This document shows positions 24,206-34,821 of a DNA stretch of 64,000 nt, in pieces. Made by a program: the position numbers and the translations under genes. This DNA is from JAGVSZ01 sp963747775 (GTDB lineage: Bacteria; Pseudomonadota; Gammaproteobacteria; Burkholderiales; SG8-39), in the NCBI GenBank assembly GCA_963747775.1, contig CAVVGT010000006.1, positions 124,001-188,000 on the forward strand, read 5' to 3'. Within the stretch, counting starts at the first letter, position 1. Each line of letters begins with the position of its first letter. Under the pieces are notes generated by a model. It saw only the letters and a program-made list of their open reading frames with translations. It was not told the DNA's origin and did not search any database.

Positions 24206-25757
24206 ATGGCCAAGACCAACAAGCCCGACAAACCCAACATCCTCGTCATCTGGGGCGACGATATCGGGATCTCGAACTTGAGCTGCTATTCGCACGGCTT
24301 GATGGGCTACCGGACGCCCAACATCGACCGGATCGCAAGAGAAGGGATGATGTTCACCGATTCGCTACGGCGAGCAGTCGTGCACCGCCGGCCGCTCGTC
24401 GTTCATCACCGGACAAAGTGTCCTGCGCACCGGGTTGTCGAAGGTGGGCATCCCGGCCGCCCCGATCGGGATGAACGAGAAGATCCTCACGATCGCAGCG
24501 GCGCTGAAGAACCAGGGTTACGCGACCGGGCAGTTCGGCAAGAACCACCTCGGCGACCTGAACCACATGCTGCCGACCAACCACGGCTTCGACGAGTTCT
24601 TCGGCAACCTGTATCACCTGAACGCCGAGGAAGAGCCCGAGATGTACGACTACCCGCCGGAAAAGGACTTCCCGAAGTTCCGCGCGAACTTCGGTCCGCG
24701 CGGCGTGATCCACTCGTGGGCGACGGACAAGGACGACCCGACCGACATGGCGCGCTGGGGCAAGGTCGGCAAACAGAAGATCGAGGATACCGGCCCGCTG
24801 ACCAAGAAGCGCATGGAGACCTGCGACGACGACTTCGTCGCCGCGGCAACGGACTTCATCCAGCGTCAGAACAAGGCCGGTAAGCCCTTCTTCGTCTGGC
24901 TCAACACCACGCACATGCACCTATACACGCACACGAAGAAGGAGAGCCTCGGTCAGGCCGGGCGCTGGCAGTCGCCCTATCACGACACGATGGTCGATCA
25001 CGACAAGAACGTCGGCCAGATGCTCGACCTCCTGGACGAGCTCGGCATCGCCGAGGACACGTGCGTCGTGTACTCGACCGACAACGGGCCGCACCGCAAT
25101 TCCTGGCCCGACGGCGGCATGACCCCGTTCCGCAGCGAGAAGAACACCAACTGGGAGGGCGCCTTCCGCATTCCGTTGGTGGTGCGCTGGCCGGGCAAGA
25201 TCAAGGCCGGCAGCGTCTCGAACGAGATCGTCCAGCATCACGACTGGTTCCCGACCTTCCTCGCCATGGCCGGCGAGCCCGACATCCTGGAGAAGGCCAA
25301 GAAGGGCTACCAGGCGATCGGGCGCACCTACAAGAACCACATCGACGGCTACAACCTCCTGCCGTACCTGACCGGCAAGGAGAAGGAAAGCCCGCGGAAG
25401 GGCTTCGTCTACATCAGCGACGACGGGGACATCATCGCTCTGCGCTACGACAACTTTAAGATCGTGTTCATGGAGCAGCGCTGCCACGGCACCTTGCAGC
25501 TGTGGGCCGAGCCGTTCACGCGGCTGCGGCTGCCGAAGATGTACAACCTGCGGACCGATCCGTACGAGTTCGCGGATGTCACCTCGAACACCTACTACGA
25601 GTGGTACATCCACCACGCCTACCTCGTTTATGCCGCGCAGTCCATCGCCGGCCAGTTCGCTGCCACGTTCAAGGACTTCCCGTCGATCCAGAAGCCGAAC
25701 AGCTTCACGATCGACGATGCGATCAAGGCGATGCATAGCGCCGCAGCAGGCGGCTGA
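24206..25757 (+). CDS. Arylsulfatase-type sulfatase (one frameshift)
   Basis: About 517 residues, start supported by AAGGAG at 24193-24198. PNILVIWGDDIGISNLSCYS supplies the metal Asp pair. The formylglycine motif reads EQSCTAGRSSFITGQ (Cys near residue 58), the C-x-A-x-R variant of C-x-P-x-R. GQFGKNHLGDLNHMLPTNHG and YSTDNGPHRN give the other active-site residues. No signal peptide, so it looks cytoplasmic, unusual for a catabolic sulfatase but known in this subgroup. An extra C at 24365 breaks the frame about five codons before the catalytic Cys. An anaerobic/aerobic formylglycine-generating enzyme is not in the window. Confidence 0.88.
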
Positions 25758-25891
25758 CGCTGTCGGCCGGGTGGCGAGGAATGCTTCGCCGCCCGGAGCG
25801 TGCGCGGGCAATCGTAAAACTTCGTTGCAGCTTCGCAAACAATCGATTCGCGCTCTGGACGCATGCGGCGGCGCGTGCGAGCTTCGCGTTC

Positions 25892-26158
25892 ATGTCCGCC
25901 GCATTCCACCGCCGCATCCAGCTCGACCTGACGCGCGAGCTCGTCCCGCAGCTCCAAGAGATGCTCGCCGACCCGGATCCGGAAATCTCGGGCTGGGCGG
26001 AGGAGAACCTGCGCTACGAGCTCGAGCGCGCCAAATTCAACACCTGGTTGGAGCGCCGCGGGCTCGCAGGCGAGCGGCTCCTGCTGGAGGAGCCCGAGCT
26101 GCTCGACGAGTTCCGCGCCGAGCGCCGTCCCAAACTGGCGCTGGTCCGGTCGCGCTGA
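25892..26158 (+). CDS. Hypothetical small charged protein
   Basis: 88 residues. The sequence is acidic and helical (LTRELVPQLQEMLADPDPEI, then ENLRYELERAKFNTWLERRG) with no signal or membrane segment. No ribosome site is seen and no family is recognised. A small regulatory or structural protein is possible. Confidence 0.45.
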   Translation: MSAAFHRRIQLDLTRELVPQLQEMLADPDPEISGWAEENLRYELERAKFNTWLERRGLAGERLLLEEPELLDEFRAERRPKLALVRSR

Positions 26159-26197
26159 CCGCTTGCGCATTCCGCCGCACCCGCTGCGGCACAGGGT

Positions 26198-26226
26198 TTG
26201 CGACCCCGCCCGCCGGGGCCTAGTCT
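26198..26226 (+). promoter_or_regulatory. Candidate sigma70 promoter of the DUF3617 gene
   Basis: TTGCGA (26198-26203), 17 bases, TAGTCT (26221-26226), 30 bases before the ATG. Spacing is ideal; hexamer match is moderate. Confidence 0.4.
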
Positions 26227-26256
26227 CTCCGGCATCGAGTCCGTCCGGAGTGCCGC

Positions 26257-26676
26257 ATGCGCCCGCGCCATAGTGCCCTGCTGATCGCCGCCGCCGTCGT
26301 CGGTGCGTCGGTGCCCGCCGCCGCGCAATCGCTCGACATCCGGCCGGGCCTGTGGGAGTTCACCATGTCCGCCGCAAAGGGCATGTCGCAGAAGATCTGC
26401 TTCACGCCCGCGATGGTGAAGGACCTGAAGGGCGTCGCTTCGAAGCCCGATCCGACGAGCGACTGCAAGACCTCGAACGAGAAGGTGTCCGGCACGACCC
26501 GTACGTTCCACGTGGCGTGCACGAAGCCGGCGAAGTACGACGCGGATATCGGCTTGACGGTGCACGGCCCCGACCACTTCTCGATGACGCAGGACTTCGT
26601 GACCGATCACGGCGGCAAGTCGCAGGCCGGCAAGATGAGCTTCGTGTATCGTCGCGTCGGCGACTGCCCGAAGTGA
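26257..26676 (+). CDS. DUF3617 family periplasmic protein
   Basis: 139 residues with a signal peptide (ALLIAAAVVGASVPAAAQS, cleavage near 25). LDIRPGLWEFTMSA is the DUF3617 start (xPGLWE), followed by QKICFTPAMV and a Cys pair later (VACTKPAK, DCPK). The family is a small beta-rich periplasmic protein with unknown role, common in proteobacteria. Stand-alone gene. Confidence 0.83.
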   Translation: MRPRHSALLIAAAVVGASVPAAAQSLDIRPGLWEFTMSAAKGMSQKICFTPAMVKDLKGVASKPDPTSDCKTSNEKVSGTTRTFHVACTKPAKYDADIGLTVHGPDHFSMTQDFVTDHGGKSQAGKMSFVYRRVGDCPK

Positions 26677-26732
26677 CGCGGCTCTAGAACGCCGGGCGCG
26701 CGGGCGGCGCGAACGAGACCGCCGCGACCCCG

Positions 26733-28392
26733 ATGTCCACCCCACCCACTGCCGTCGCGCCCGGCGCGCTCGGCGCCCTCCGGCGCTGGATCGACCGCAA
26801 CTTCCTCGAGCTGGGCCGCGAGATGCGGCTCTCCTACCTCCCGCCGCTGATGGTCTACATCGCGGCCGGCATCTCCGGCCTCACCGGGATCGTCGGCACC
26901 TTCTTCGTGAAGGAGTATCTCGGCCTGTCCGCCGAGTTCCTCGCCGCGCTCGGCTTCTGGGCCGGGATACCGTGGGCGCTCAAGATGCCGCTCGGGCATC
27001 TCGTCGATCTCATCTGGAAGCACAAGGCCGGCCTGGTGTACCTCGGGGCCTCCCTCATCGCCGCGAGCCTGCTGATCATGATCGGCCTGCTGGCCGACCG
27101 CGCCGCGATGGAGCGGATCATGGAGGCCGACGCCTGGTTCGTGCTCACGTCGCTCCTCGCGCCGGTCGGCTACGTGCTGCAGGACGTGGTCGCCGACGCG
27201 ATGACGGTGGAGGCGGTGCCGCGGTTCGACGCGGAAGGCCGGCCCACGCCGGAGGACGCGCGCAAGCTGATGCACACCACGATGCAGACCCTCGGTCGCG
27301 TGGCGATCATCGGCGGCACGGTCCTGGTGGCGGGCGCGAACGTGTGGCTGTTCGCCGGTGCCGAGCAGATGGCCGAGACCGAGAAGGCCGCGACCTATCT
27401 CCTCGTCTACAAGCTCGCCCTGATCATCCCGGTCGTATCGGTGCTCGGCGTGCTGCTCGCCGGCGTTCATCCGGCGGCGCGACGCGCGGCGGCTGGCGGC
27501 GCGGGGGTTCGACGCCTCCCGCATCGATGCGATGCTGGACTCGCACCCGGGCCGGCCGCCGGTGAACTGGTGGATTCTCGGCGGCGGCCTCGCGTTCGCG
27601 GTCGTCAGCCTGAGCGTGGGCCTCGGCAGAGTGCCCGGCGCGCAGGAGATCATCTTCGGCGCGTCGATGGCGATCATCGTGTTCCTGATGTGGAAGCTCG
27701 TGCGCGAGCTCGATCCCGACTCGCGCACGACCCTGGTCGGCACCGCCCTCGTCGTCTTCGTGTTCCGCGCGCTCCCCGGGCCCGGCGCCGGCTCCACGTG
27801 GTGGATGATCGACGCCCTCAAGTTCGACCAGCAGTTCCTGGCCACGCTGTCGCTCATCACGAGCTGGTTCACGCTGCTCGGGCTGTTTCTGTTCCGGCGC
27901 TTCATGGCGGAGCGGTCGATCGCCTACATCGTCGGCTTCCTCACCATCATCGGGACGGTGCTCGCGCTGCCGATCGTCGGCATGTACTTCGGCTTGCACG
28001 AATGGACGGCGCGGCACACCGGGGGCGTGGTCGACGCACGGTTCATCGCGCTCTTCGACACCGCGCTCGAGTCGCCCCTCGGCCAGGTCGCGATGGTGCC
28101 GATGCTCGCGTGGATCGCGCGCTCGGCGCCGGACAAGCTCAAGGCCACCTACTTCGCGGTGATGGCCTCGTTCACCAACCTCGCTCTTTCGGCGGCGCAG
28201 CTCGGCACCAAGTACCTGAACCAGATGTACACGGTCACCCGCGAGGTGAAGGACGCGGCGACCGGCGCGATCAAGGTGCCGGCCGACTACAGCCAGCTCG
28301 GCGACTTGCTGATCCTGTCCACCGCGCTCGGCTTCGCGCTGCCGCTCGTGGCCATCCTGTTCGTCAAGTCGACGCGGTTCCGGAGCGCCTGA
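26733..28392 (+). CDS. MFS transporter, BT1 folate/biopterin-type family (one frameshift)
   Basis: About 552 residues. The first half has SYLPPLMVYIAAGISGLTGI, KMPLGHLVDLIWKHKAGLVY and APVGYVLQDVVADAMTVEAV; the PLxGHLxD and LQDVVADAMxVE patterns resemble the BT1 (folate-biopterin transporter) branch of the MFS. Twelve or so membrane helices. An extra G near 27,470 shifts the frame in the central loop (VFIRRRDARRLAARGF), after which the second half reads cleanly to 28392. The substrate cannot be fixed from sequence. No partner in operon. Confidence 0.72.
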
Positions 28393-28454
28393 AAGCACCG
28401 CCGAGGCGAACACTGAGAACACCGGGATAGAATCGTCCCCGCTCCGTATCCTCT

Positions 28455-30266
28455 GTGACCTCTGTGGCCGCAGCGCCCTCGCCCGACCGTCCCAAGACCC
28501 GCGACCTGCGCCAGCTCGCGCGGCTCGCCGCGTTCGCGGCGCCCCACAAGTGGCGCATCGCCGCCGCGCTCGCGGCGCTCGTCGTGGCCGCCGGCGCGGT
28601 GCTCGCGCTCGGCCAGGGCCTGAAGTCGGTCATCGACTCCGGGTTCGGCAGCCGCAATCCGCACGAGCTCGACACCGCGCTCGTCGCGTTCGTCGCAATC
28701 GCGTTCGTGATGGCGGTGGCGAGCTACCTGCGCTTCTTCCTCATGATGACCACCGGCGAGCGCGTCATCACCGACATCCGCAGCGCGGTGTTCGGGCACG
28801 TGCTGCGCCAGCCGCCCGCGTTCTTCGAGTCGCGGCAGACCGGCGAGATCGTCTCGCGCCTGACCAACGACGTGACGCTCATCGAGAGCGTCATCGGGTG
28901 GGGACTGTCGATGTTCCTGCGCAACCTGCTGATGATGGCCGGCGCGACCGCGCTGCTGGTGGTCACCAGCCCCAAGCTCGCCGCGCTCACCCTGCTCGGG
29001 ACGTCGGTCGCGCTGACCCCGGCCCTCTTCCTCGGGCGGCGGGTGCGGCGCCTCGCGCGCACGAGCCAGGACCGGATCGCCGACGTCGCGGCCTACATCG
29101 ACGAGGCGCTCCACGAGGTGCGCACCGTGCAGGCCTACGTGCACGAAGCGGAGGACCGACGGCGCTTCGGGGAGCGCGCCGAGGCGGCGTTCGATACCGC
29201 GGTTGCGCGCATCCGGCACCGGGGCGTCCTGTTCGCGTCGGTGCTGCTCACCGCCTTCTGCGGCATCGGTTTCATCCTCTGGATCGGCGGGCACGACGTC
29301 TTCGCCGGGCGCATCTCGGCCGGCCAGCTGTCCGCGTTCGTGTTCTACGCGGCGATCGTCGGCAGCGGCGCGGGCGCGCTCTCGGAGGTCTGGGGCGATC
29401 TGCAGCGCGCGGCGGGTGCGACCGAACGGCTGATGGAGCTGCTGGCCGAGACCCCCGCGATCGAGTCGCCGCCGGCGCCGCAGCCGTTGCCGCGGCCGGC
29501 GCGCGGCGAAGTGGGCCTCGCGCACGTGACCTTCGCGTATCCGTCGCGGCGCGACGCGCCGGCGCTCACGGACTTCACGCTTCCGGTCGCGCCCGGCGAG
29601 AAGGTCGCGCTCGTCGGCCCGTCCGGCGCGGGCAAGACCACGGTGTTCCAGCTGCTCCTGCGCTTCTACGACCCGGATGCCGGGGTCGTGCTGGTCGACG
29701 GGCTCGACGCGCAACGCGCCGATCTCGCCGAGCTGCGTCGGCGCTTCGCGCTCGTGCCGCAGGAACCGGTGATCTTCGGGGCGAGCGTCGCGGAGAACGT
29801 GCGCTACGCGCGGCCGGAGGCGAGCGATGCGGACGTGCACGCGGCCTGCGAGGCGGCGTTCGCGCTCGAGTTCGTCGAGCGCCTGCCGCAGGGCTTCGAC
29901 ACGTTCCTGGGTGAGCGCGGCGTGCGTCTCTCCGGCGGGCAGCGGCAGCGGCTATCGATCGCGCGCGCGCTGCTCGCCGACCGTCCGGTCCTGCTGCTCG
30001 ACGAGGCGACCAGCTCGCTCGACGCCGAGAGCGAGCGCGCGGTGCAGCTCGCGCTCGAGCGGCTGATGCGCGGCCGCACCACCCTGGTCATCGCCCACCG
30101 GCTCGCGACGGTGCAGAACGCGGACCGCATCGTCGTGATGGACCACGGGCGCGTCGTCGCGACCGGCACGCATGCGGAGCTGGTGCGCCAGGGCGGGCTC
30201 TACGCGCGTCTCGCAGAGCTGCAGTTCCTGGGCGGCGCCGCCGAGCACCTGAGCGCCGCGGCGTGA
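28455..30266 (+). CDS. ABC exporter, MsbA/lipid-A-type half transporter
   Basis: 603 residues from GTG. Six helices form the membrane domain (about 30-310), with FGHVLRQPPAFFESRQTGEI coupling-helix sequence. The ATPase domain has Walker A GPSGAGKTT near 387, Q-loop VPQEP, signature LSGGQRQRLSIARAL near 492, Walker B LLLDEATSSLD near 513 and H-loop IAHRL. This fits a type IV exporter homodimer for lipids or drugs. The stop overlaps the start of the following betaine-type gene by four bases, although the functions look unrelated. Confidence 0.87.
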   Translation: MTSVAAAPSPDRPKTRDLRQLARLAAFAAPHKWRIAAALAALVVAAGAVLALGQGLKSVIDSGFGSRNPHELDTALVAFVAIAFVMAVASYLRFFLMMTTGERVITDIRSAVFGHVLRQPPAFFESRQTGEIVSRLTNDVTLIESVIGWGLSMFLRNLLMMAGATALLVVTSPKLAALTLLGTSVALTPALFLGRRVRRLARTSQDRIADVAAYIDEALHEVRTVQAYVHEAEDRRRFGERAEAAFDTAVARIRHRGVLFASVLLTAFCGIGFILWIGGHDVFAGRISAGQLSAFVFYAAIVGSGAGALSEVWGDLQRAAGATERLMELLAETPAIESPPAPQPLPRPARGEVGLAHVTFAYPSRRDAPALTDFTLPVAPGEKVALVGPSGAGKTTVFQLLLRFYDPDAGVVLVDGLDAQRADLAELRRRFALVPQEPVIFGASVAENVRYARPEASDADVHAACEAAFALEFVERLPQGFDTFLGERGVRLSGGQRQRLSIARALLADRPVLLLDEATSSLDAESERAVQLALERLMRGRTTLVIAHRLATVQNADRIVVMDHGRVVATGTHAELVRQGGLYARLAELQFLGGAAEHLSAAA

Positions 30267-31807
30267 AGCGTCTCGTCGCGCTCGGCGTGGCGCTCGCCGC
30301 GTCAATTGCCGCGGCTCAGGACGCGACGCTCAAGGTCGGCTCGAAGCGGTTCACCGAGAGCTACATCCTCGGCGAGATCCTGCGCGAGACCGCGACGCGG
30401 GCGGGCGCGCGGGCCGAGCACAGGCCCGGCCTTGGCAACACCGGCATCGTCTTCGCGGCGCTCAAGGGCGGCGCGATCGACGTCTACCCCGAGTACACCG
30501 GCACGATCGCGCGCGAGATCCTCAAGCTCGACGGCAACGTGCCGCTCGAGGAGATCCAGCGCCGCCTCGCGCCGATGGGCTTCGGCGCCGCGGCGCCGCT
30601 CGGGTTCAACAACACGTACGCCCTCGCGATGCGCGAGGAGCAGGCGGCGAAGCTCGGCGTGCGCACCATCTCCGATCTCGCGCGGCACCCGAGCCTGCGC
30701 CTGGGGCTGACGCAGGAGTTCATCGGCCGCGCCGACGGCTGGCCGGGGCTCAAGGCCGCGTACGGCCTGCCGTTCGCCAGTCCGACCGGGATCGACCACG
30801 GCCTCGCCTACGACGCGCTCGCGTCCGGGAAGATCGACGTGAAGGACATCTACTCGACCGATGCGAAGATCGAGCGTTTCCACTTGCGCGTGCTCGAGGA
30901 CGACCGCGGCTTCTTCCCGAAGTACGACGCGGTGCTGCTGTATCGGCTGGACCTGCCCCAACGCTTCCCCGCGGCGTGGCAGGCGCTCGCTGGACTGCAG
31001 GGGACGATCGACGCGCGCCGCATGATCCGGCTGAATGCCGCGGCGGAGCTGGAGGGACGATCGTTCCAGCAGGCCGCGGCGCTGTTTTTCGACGACGCGC
31101 GCACGCGCGCGGGCGACGACGCGCGCGTGCGCGCGGGCGACGCTGCACCGCCCGCGCCGACGGTGCAGCGCAGCCTGCTCGGTGCGCTGTTCGGACCCGA
31201 CTTCTGGCGCTTGACGCGCGAGCACCTCGTGCTGGTCGCCGTGTCGCTCGCCGCGGCGGTGCTGATCGGCGTGCCGCTCGGCGTCCTCGCGGCGAAGGTG
31301 CGCGCCGCGGGGCAGCCGATTCTCGCGACGGTCGGCGTGATCCAGACCATTCCGTCGCTCGCGCTGCTCGCGTTCCTGATCGCCGCGCTCGGCCGCATCG
31401 GCACGGTGCCCGCGCTGGTCGCGCTGTTCCTGTATGCGCTGCTCCCGATCGTGCGCAACACGCACGCCGGCATCGAGGGCATCCGGCCCGGCATGCGCCA
31501 GGCGGCGCTCGCGCTGGGCCTGGGCGCGCGCGACCGGATGCTCAGCGTGGAGCTGCCGCTCGCGATGCCGACCATTCTCGCCGGCGTGAAGACCTCGGCC
31601 GTGATCAACGTCGGCACCGCGACGATCGCGGCGTTCATCGGTGCGGGCGGCTACGGCGAGCGCATCGTGCAGGGCCTCGCGCTCAACGACCACACGATCC
31701 TGATCGCCGGCGCCCTTCCGGCCGCGGCCCTCGCGCTGCTCGTGCAGGGCGCATTCGAGCTCGCCGAGCGCCGCTCGGCGTGGCGGCGCGCGAGCGGGCT
31801 CCGGTAG
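30263..31807 (+). CDS. Fused substrate-binding protein and permease of a glycine betaine/choline-type ABC importer
   Basis: 514 residues from GTG. Signal-like start (LVALGVALAASIAAAQ), then an OpuC/OsmF-type binding domain (VGSKRFTESYILGEIL, YPEYTGTIAREIL, LGFNNTYALAMR; about 20-280), a linker with two near repeats (ARTRAGD, ARVRAGD), and a ProW-type permease domain (about 310-505; the EAA loop includes GMRQAALALGLGARDRMLSV and ELPLAMPTILAGVKTS). Such fusions exist in the family. No ProV/OpuCA-type ATPase is adjacent; the preceding ABC gene is an exporter and would not supply it, so the ATPase must lie elsewhere. Likely role: osmolyte or choline uptake. Confidence 0.85.
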   Translation: MKRLVALGVALAASIAAAQDATLKVGSKRFTESYILGEILRETATRAGARAEHRPGLGNTGIVFAALKGGAIDVYPEYTGTIAREILKLDGNVPLEEIQRRLAPMGFGAAAPLGFNNTYALAMREEQAAKLGVRTISDLARHPSLRLGLTQEFIGRADGWPGLKAAYGLPFASPTGIDHGLAYDALASGKIDVKDIYSTDAKIERFHLRVLEDDRGFFPKYDAVLLYRLDLPQRFPAAWQALAGLQGTIDARRMIRLNAAAELEGRSFQQAAALFFDDARTRAGDDARVRAGDAAPPAPTVQRSLLGALFGPDFWRLTREHLVLVAVSLAAAVLIGVPLGVLAAKVRAAGQPILATVGVIQTIPSLALLAFLIAALGRIGTVPALVALFLYALLPIVRNTHAGIEGIRPGMRQAALALGLGARDRMLSVELPLAMPTILAGVKTSAVINVGTATIAAFIGAGGYGERIVQGLALNDHTILIAGALPAAALALLVQGAFELAERRSAWRRASGLR

Positions 31808-31944
31808 TACCCGGCCGGCGGTTTCCGCGGCCGCAGTGATCGGCGCAAATGGCGTCGCGGCGGGCGGCTGAGGTATCATCCCGCGCTGCAACGCCGGCCC
31901 GAAACTACAACACCGCCGGCACTCCGAGAAACGAGGGGACCTCC

Positions 31945-33078
31945 ATGCGCATCGGCGTTCCAGCCGAGACCCGTCCGGGCGAATCGCGCGTCGCCGCGAC
32001 CCCCGAGACGGTGAAGAAGCTCGCGGCCGGCGGCAAGCATCAGCTGCTGGTGCAGTCGGGGGCGGGCGTCAACGCGGCAGTGCCCGACGCCGATTACCAA
32101 GCCGCCGGGGCGACCATCGTCGCAACGGCCGCGGACGTCTACGCACAGTCCGACATCGTGCTCAAGGTGCGCGCACCGGAGGCGGGCGAGCTCGCGAGCC
32201 TGCAAGCGGCGGCTCGATCCTGATCGGGCTGCTGAACCCCTACGACGGCGCCGCCATCGACGCGCTGGCGAAGACCGGTGTGACCGGTTTCGCCATGGAG
32301 TGGCTGCCGCGCATCACGCGCGCGCAGACCATGGACGTGCTGTCCTCGCAGGCGAACATCGCCGGCTACAAGGCGGTGATGCTGGCGGCGAACGAATACG
32401 GCCGCTTCATGCCGATGCTGATGACCGCGGCGGGAACGGTAAAGGCGGCGCGCGTGCTGGTGATGGGCGCCGGCGTCGCAGGCCTGCAGGCGATCGCGAC
32501 CGCCAAGCGGCTGGGCGCGGTGATCGAGGCCTTCGACGTGCGCCCGGCGGTGAAGGAGCAGGTCGAGTCGCTCGGCGCGAAGTTCGTCGAAGTGCCGCTG
32601 ACCGACGAGGAGAAGAAGCGGCCGAGACCGCGGGCGGCTATGCCCGCGAGATGAGCGAGGACTACAAGCGCCGGCAGGGCTGAGCTCGTGCACGAGCGCG
32701 CGCGGGCCGGCGACATCGTCATCACGACCGCGCTGATTCCCGGCCGGCCGGCGCCGATGCTGATCCGCGAGGAGACGGTGAAGGCGATGAAGCCCGGCTC
32801 GGTGATCGTCGATCTCGCGGTCGAGCAGGGCGGCAACTGCCCGCTCTCGGAGCGCGACAAGACGGTGGTCAAGCACGGCGTGAAGATCGTCGGGCATCGC
32901 CAACCTGCCGGCGCTGGTCGGCGCGGACGCCTCCGCGCTGTACGCGCGCAACCTGCTCGAACTTCGTCAACCTGCTCGTCGACCCGAAGTCGGGCGAGCT
33001 CAAGTTCAACCGCGAGGACGAGATCGATCGCGGGCACGCTGGTGTGCATCGACGGCCAGGTCGTGAAGAAAGGGCTGA
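31945..33078 (+). CDS. pntAA: NAD(P) transhydrogenase alpha subunit, domain I (PntAA; frameshifted)
   Basis: About 376 residues after reconstruction. MRIGVPAETRPGESRVAATP is the classic start; the NAD site is VLVMGAGVAGLQAIATAKRL and AFDVRPAVKEQVESLGAKFV; later GSVIVDLAVEQGGNCPLS. Frame breaks occur near 32,213, 32,620, 32,680, 32,893, 32,959, 33,030 and 33,075, each returning to conserved sequence. It binds NAD(H) and forms the cytoplasmic dI of the proton-pumping transhydrogenase with PntAB and PntB. TATCAT near 31,873 may be the -10 of the operon. Confidence 0.9.
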
Positions 33079-33081
33079 CAC

Positions 33082-33398
33082 ATGAGCGGAACCGTCGACC
33101 CCACCGTCATCAACCTCATCGTCTTCGTGCTGGCGGTCTTCGTCGGCTACCACGTGATCTGGAACGTGACGCCGGCGCTGCACACGCCGCTGATGAGCGT
33201 CACCAACGCGATCAGCTCGCGTGATCATCGTCGGCGCGATTCTCGCCGCCGGACCCAGGCGACATCGACGCCGGCTCGATCCTCGGTGCGGTGGCGGTGG
33301 GCCTCGCCGCGATCAACACGTTCGGCGGTTTCCTGGTGACCCAGCGCATGCTCGAGATGTTCCGGAAGAAGGAGCCGAAGGGCGGCAAGAAGGGCTAG
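33082..33398 (+). CDS. pntAB: NAD(P) transhydrogenase alpha subunit, membrane part (PntAB; frameshifted)
   Basis: About 105 residues. LIVFVLAVFVGYHVIWNVTP, PALHTPLMSVTNAIS and VGLAAINTFGGFLVTQRML are typical of the small PntAB polypeptide that carries the alpha-side helices of the proton channel. Extra bases near 33,222 and 33,256 break it. Separate pntAA and pntAB are the rule in many alpha- and betaproteobacteria. Three bases from pntB. Confidence 0.88.
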
Positions 33399-33401
33399 AC
33401 G

Positions 33402-34804
33402 ATGAGCGCCAACCAACTCGCCCTCTGGTACCTCGTCGCCAGCGTGCTCTTCATTCTGGCGCTGAAGGGGCTGTCGCATCCGGAGACGGCGCGCCGCGGC
33501 AATGTCTTCGGCATGATCGGCATGTCGATCGCGGTGGTGATGACGCTCGCCACCACGCGAGCACGTCGAGCTGATCCTGGTGGCGATCCTGATCGGCGGC
33601 GCGATCGGCGCCATCGTCGCGCGGCGCGTCCAGATGACCCAGATGCCGGAGCTGGTCGCCGCGATGCACTCGCTGGTCGGCATGGCCGCGGTGCTGATCG
33701 CGGTCGCGGTGGTCAACAATCCCGGCGTCGTTCGAACCTGCCGACCCGATCCCGACCGGCAACCAGCTCGAGCTCTTCATCGGCACCTTCGTCGGCGCGA
33801 TCACCTTCTCGGGGTCGGTCATCGCGTTCGGCAAGCTCGCCGGGCTGGGCAAGAAGTTTCGCCTTTTCTCCAGCGCCCCGGTGGTGTTCAAGGGCCAGCA
33901 CCTGCTGAACCTCGTGCTGGCGCTCGCGATGATCGGGTTCGGCGTCGCCTTCTTCATGGCTCGCGAGGAAACCCAGTGGACGCCGTTCATCGTGATGACC
34001 GCGATCGCTTTCGTGCTCGGCCTGCTCATCATCATCCCGATCGGCGGCGCCGACATGCCGGTGGTGATCTCGATGCTGAACAGCTACTCGGGCTGGGCGG
34101 CGGCGGGCATCGGCTTCTCGCTCAACAACCCGATGCTGATCATCGCCGGATCGCTCGTCGGCTCGTCGGGCGCGATCCTCTCCTACATCATGTGCCAGGC
34201 GATGAATCGCTCGTTCTTCAGCGTGATCCTGGGCGGCTTCGGCGCCGCCGAGGGCACGGCGGCCGCCGACAGCGAGCAGAAGACGGTCAAGTCCGGCTCG
34301 GCCGACGACGTCGCCTTCCTGCTCGGCAACGCCGAGAGCGTGATCATCGTGCCGGGCTACGGCCTGGCGGTGGCGCGCGCCCAGCACGCGGTGAAGGAGA
34401 TGGCGCAGAAGCTGATCGCCAAGGGCGTGAACGTGCGCTACGCGATTCACCCGGTGGCGGGCCGCATGCCCGGCCACATGAACGTGCTGCTCGCCGAGGC
34501 CGAGGTGCCCTACGATCAGGTGTTCGAGATGGAGGACATCAACTGCGATTTCGGCACGACCGACGTCGCCTTCGTGCTCGGCGCGAACGACGTGGTGAAC
34601 CCGCTCGCGGACGAGAAGGGCAGCGCGATCTACGGCATGCCGATCATCGAGGCGCACAAGGCGCGCACCGTGCTCGTCAACAAGCGCTCGATGGCGGCCG
34701 GTTACGCCGGCCTCGACAACCCGCTCTTCTACATGGACCAGACGATGATGGTGTTCGGCGACGCGAAGAAGGTCGTCGAAGACATCGTCAAGGCAATCGA
34801 ATAA
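33402..34804 (+). CDS. pntB: NAD(P) transhydrogenase beta subunit (PntB; frameshifted near the N-terminus)
   Basis: About 466 residues. The membrane half has LSHPETARRGNVFGMIGMSI and MTQMPELVAAMHSLVGMAAV, matching PntB; dIII has GYGLAVARAQHAVKEM, IHPVAGRMPGHMNVLLAEA and NCDFGTTDVAFVLGANDVVN, the NADP site, then SMAAGYAGLDNPLF. Frame breaks near 33,560 and 33,732 only; the rest is clean. Completes the H+-coupled transhydrogenase that makes NADPH at the inner membrane. Confidence 0.93.
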
Positions 34805-34821
34805 GGGCTTGCCTGCACTTC

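Noticed and set aside
24365..24365. Regulatory frameshift before the sulfatase active-site Cys.
   Set aside because: The same extra C after a CG-ending codon occurs at many unrelated genes in the window, so coincidence of place is likely.
28455..31807. The ABC exporter ATPase serving the fused betaine-type importer.
   Set aside because: It is a complete half transporter with its own membrane domain; importers of this class use separate ProV-type ATPases.
32200..33750. Programmed frameshifting in pnt genes.
   Set aside because: There are around ten shifts in both directions with no slippery sequence; transhydrogenases are not known to use it. The pattern fits sequencing error.
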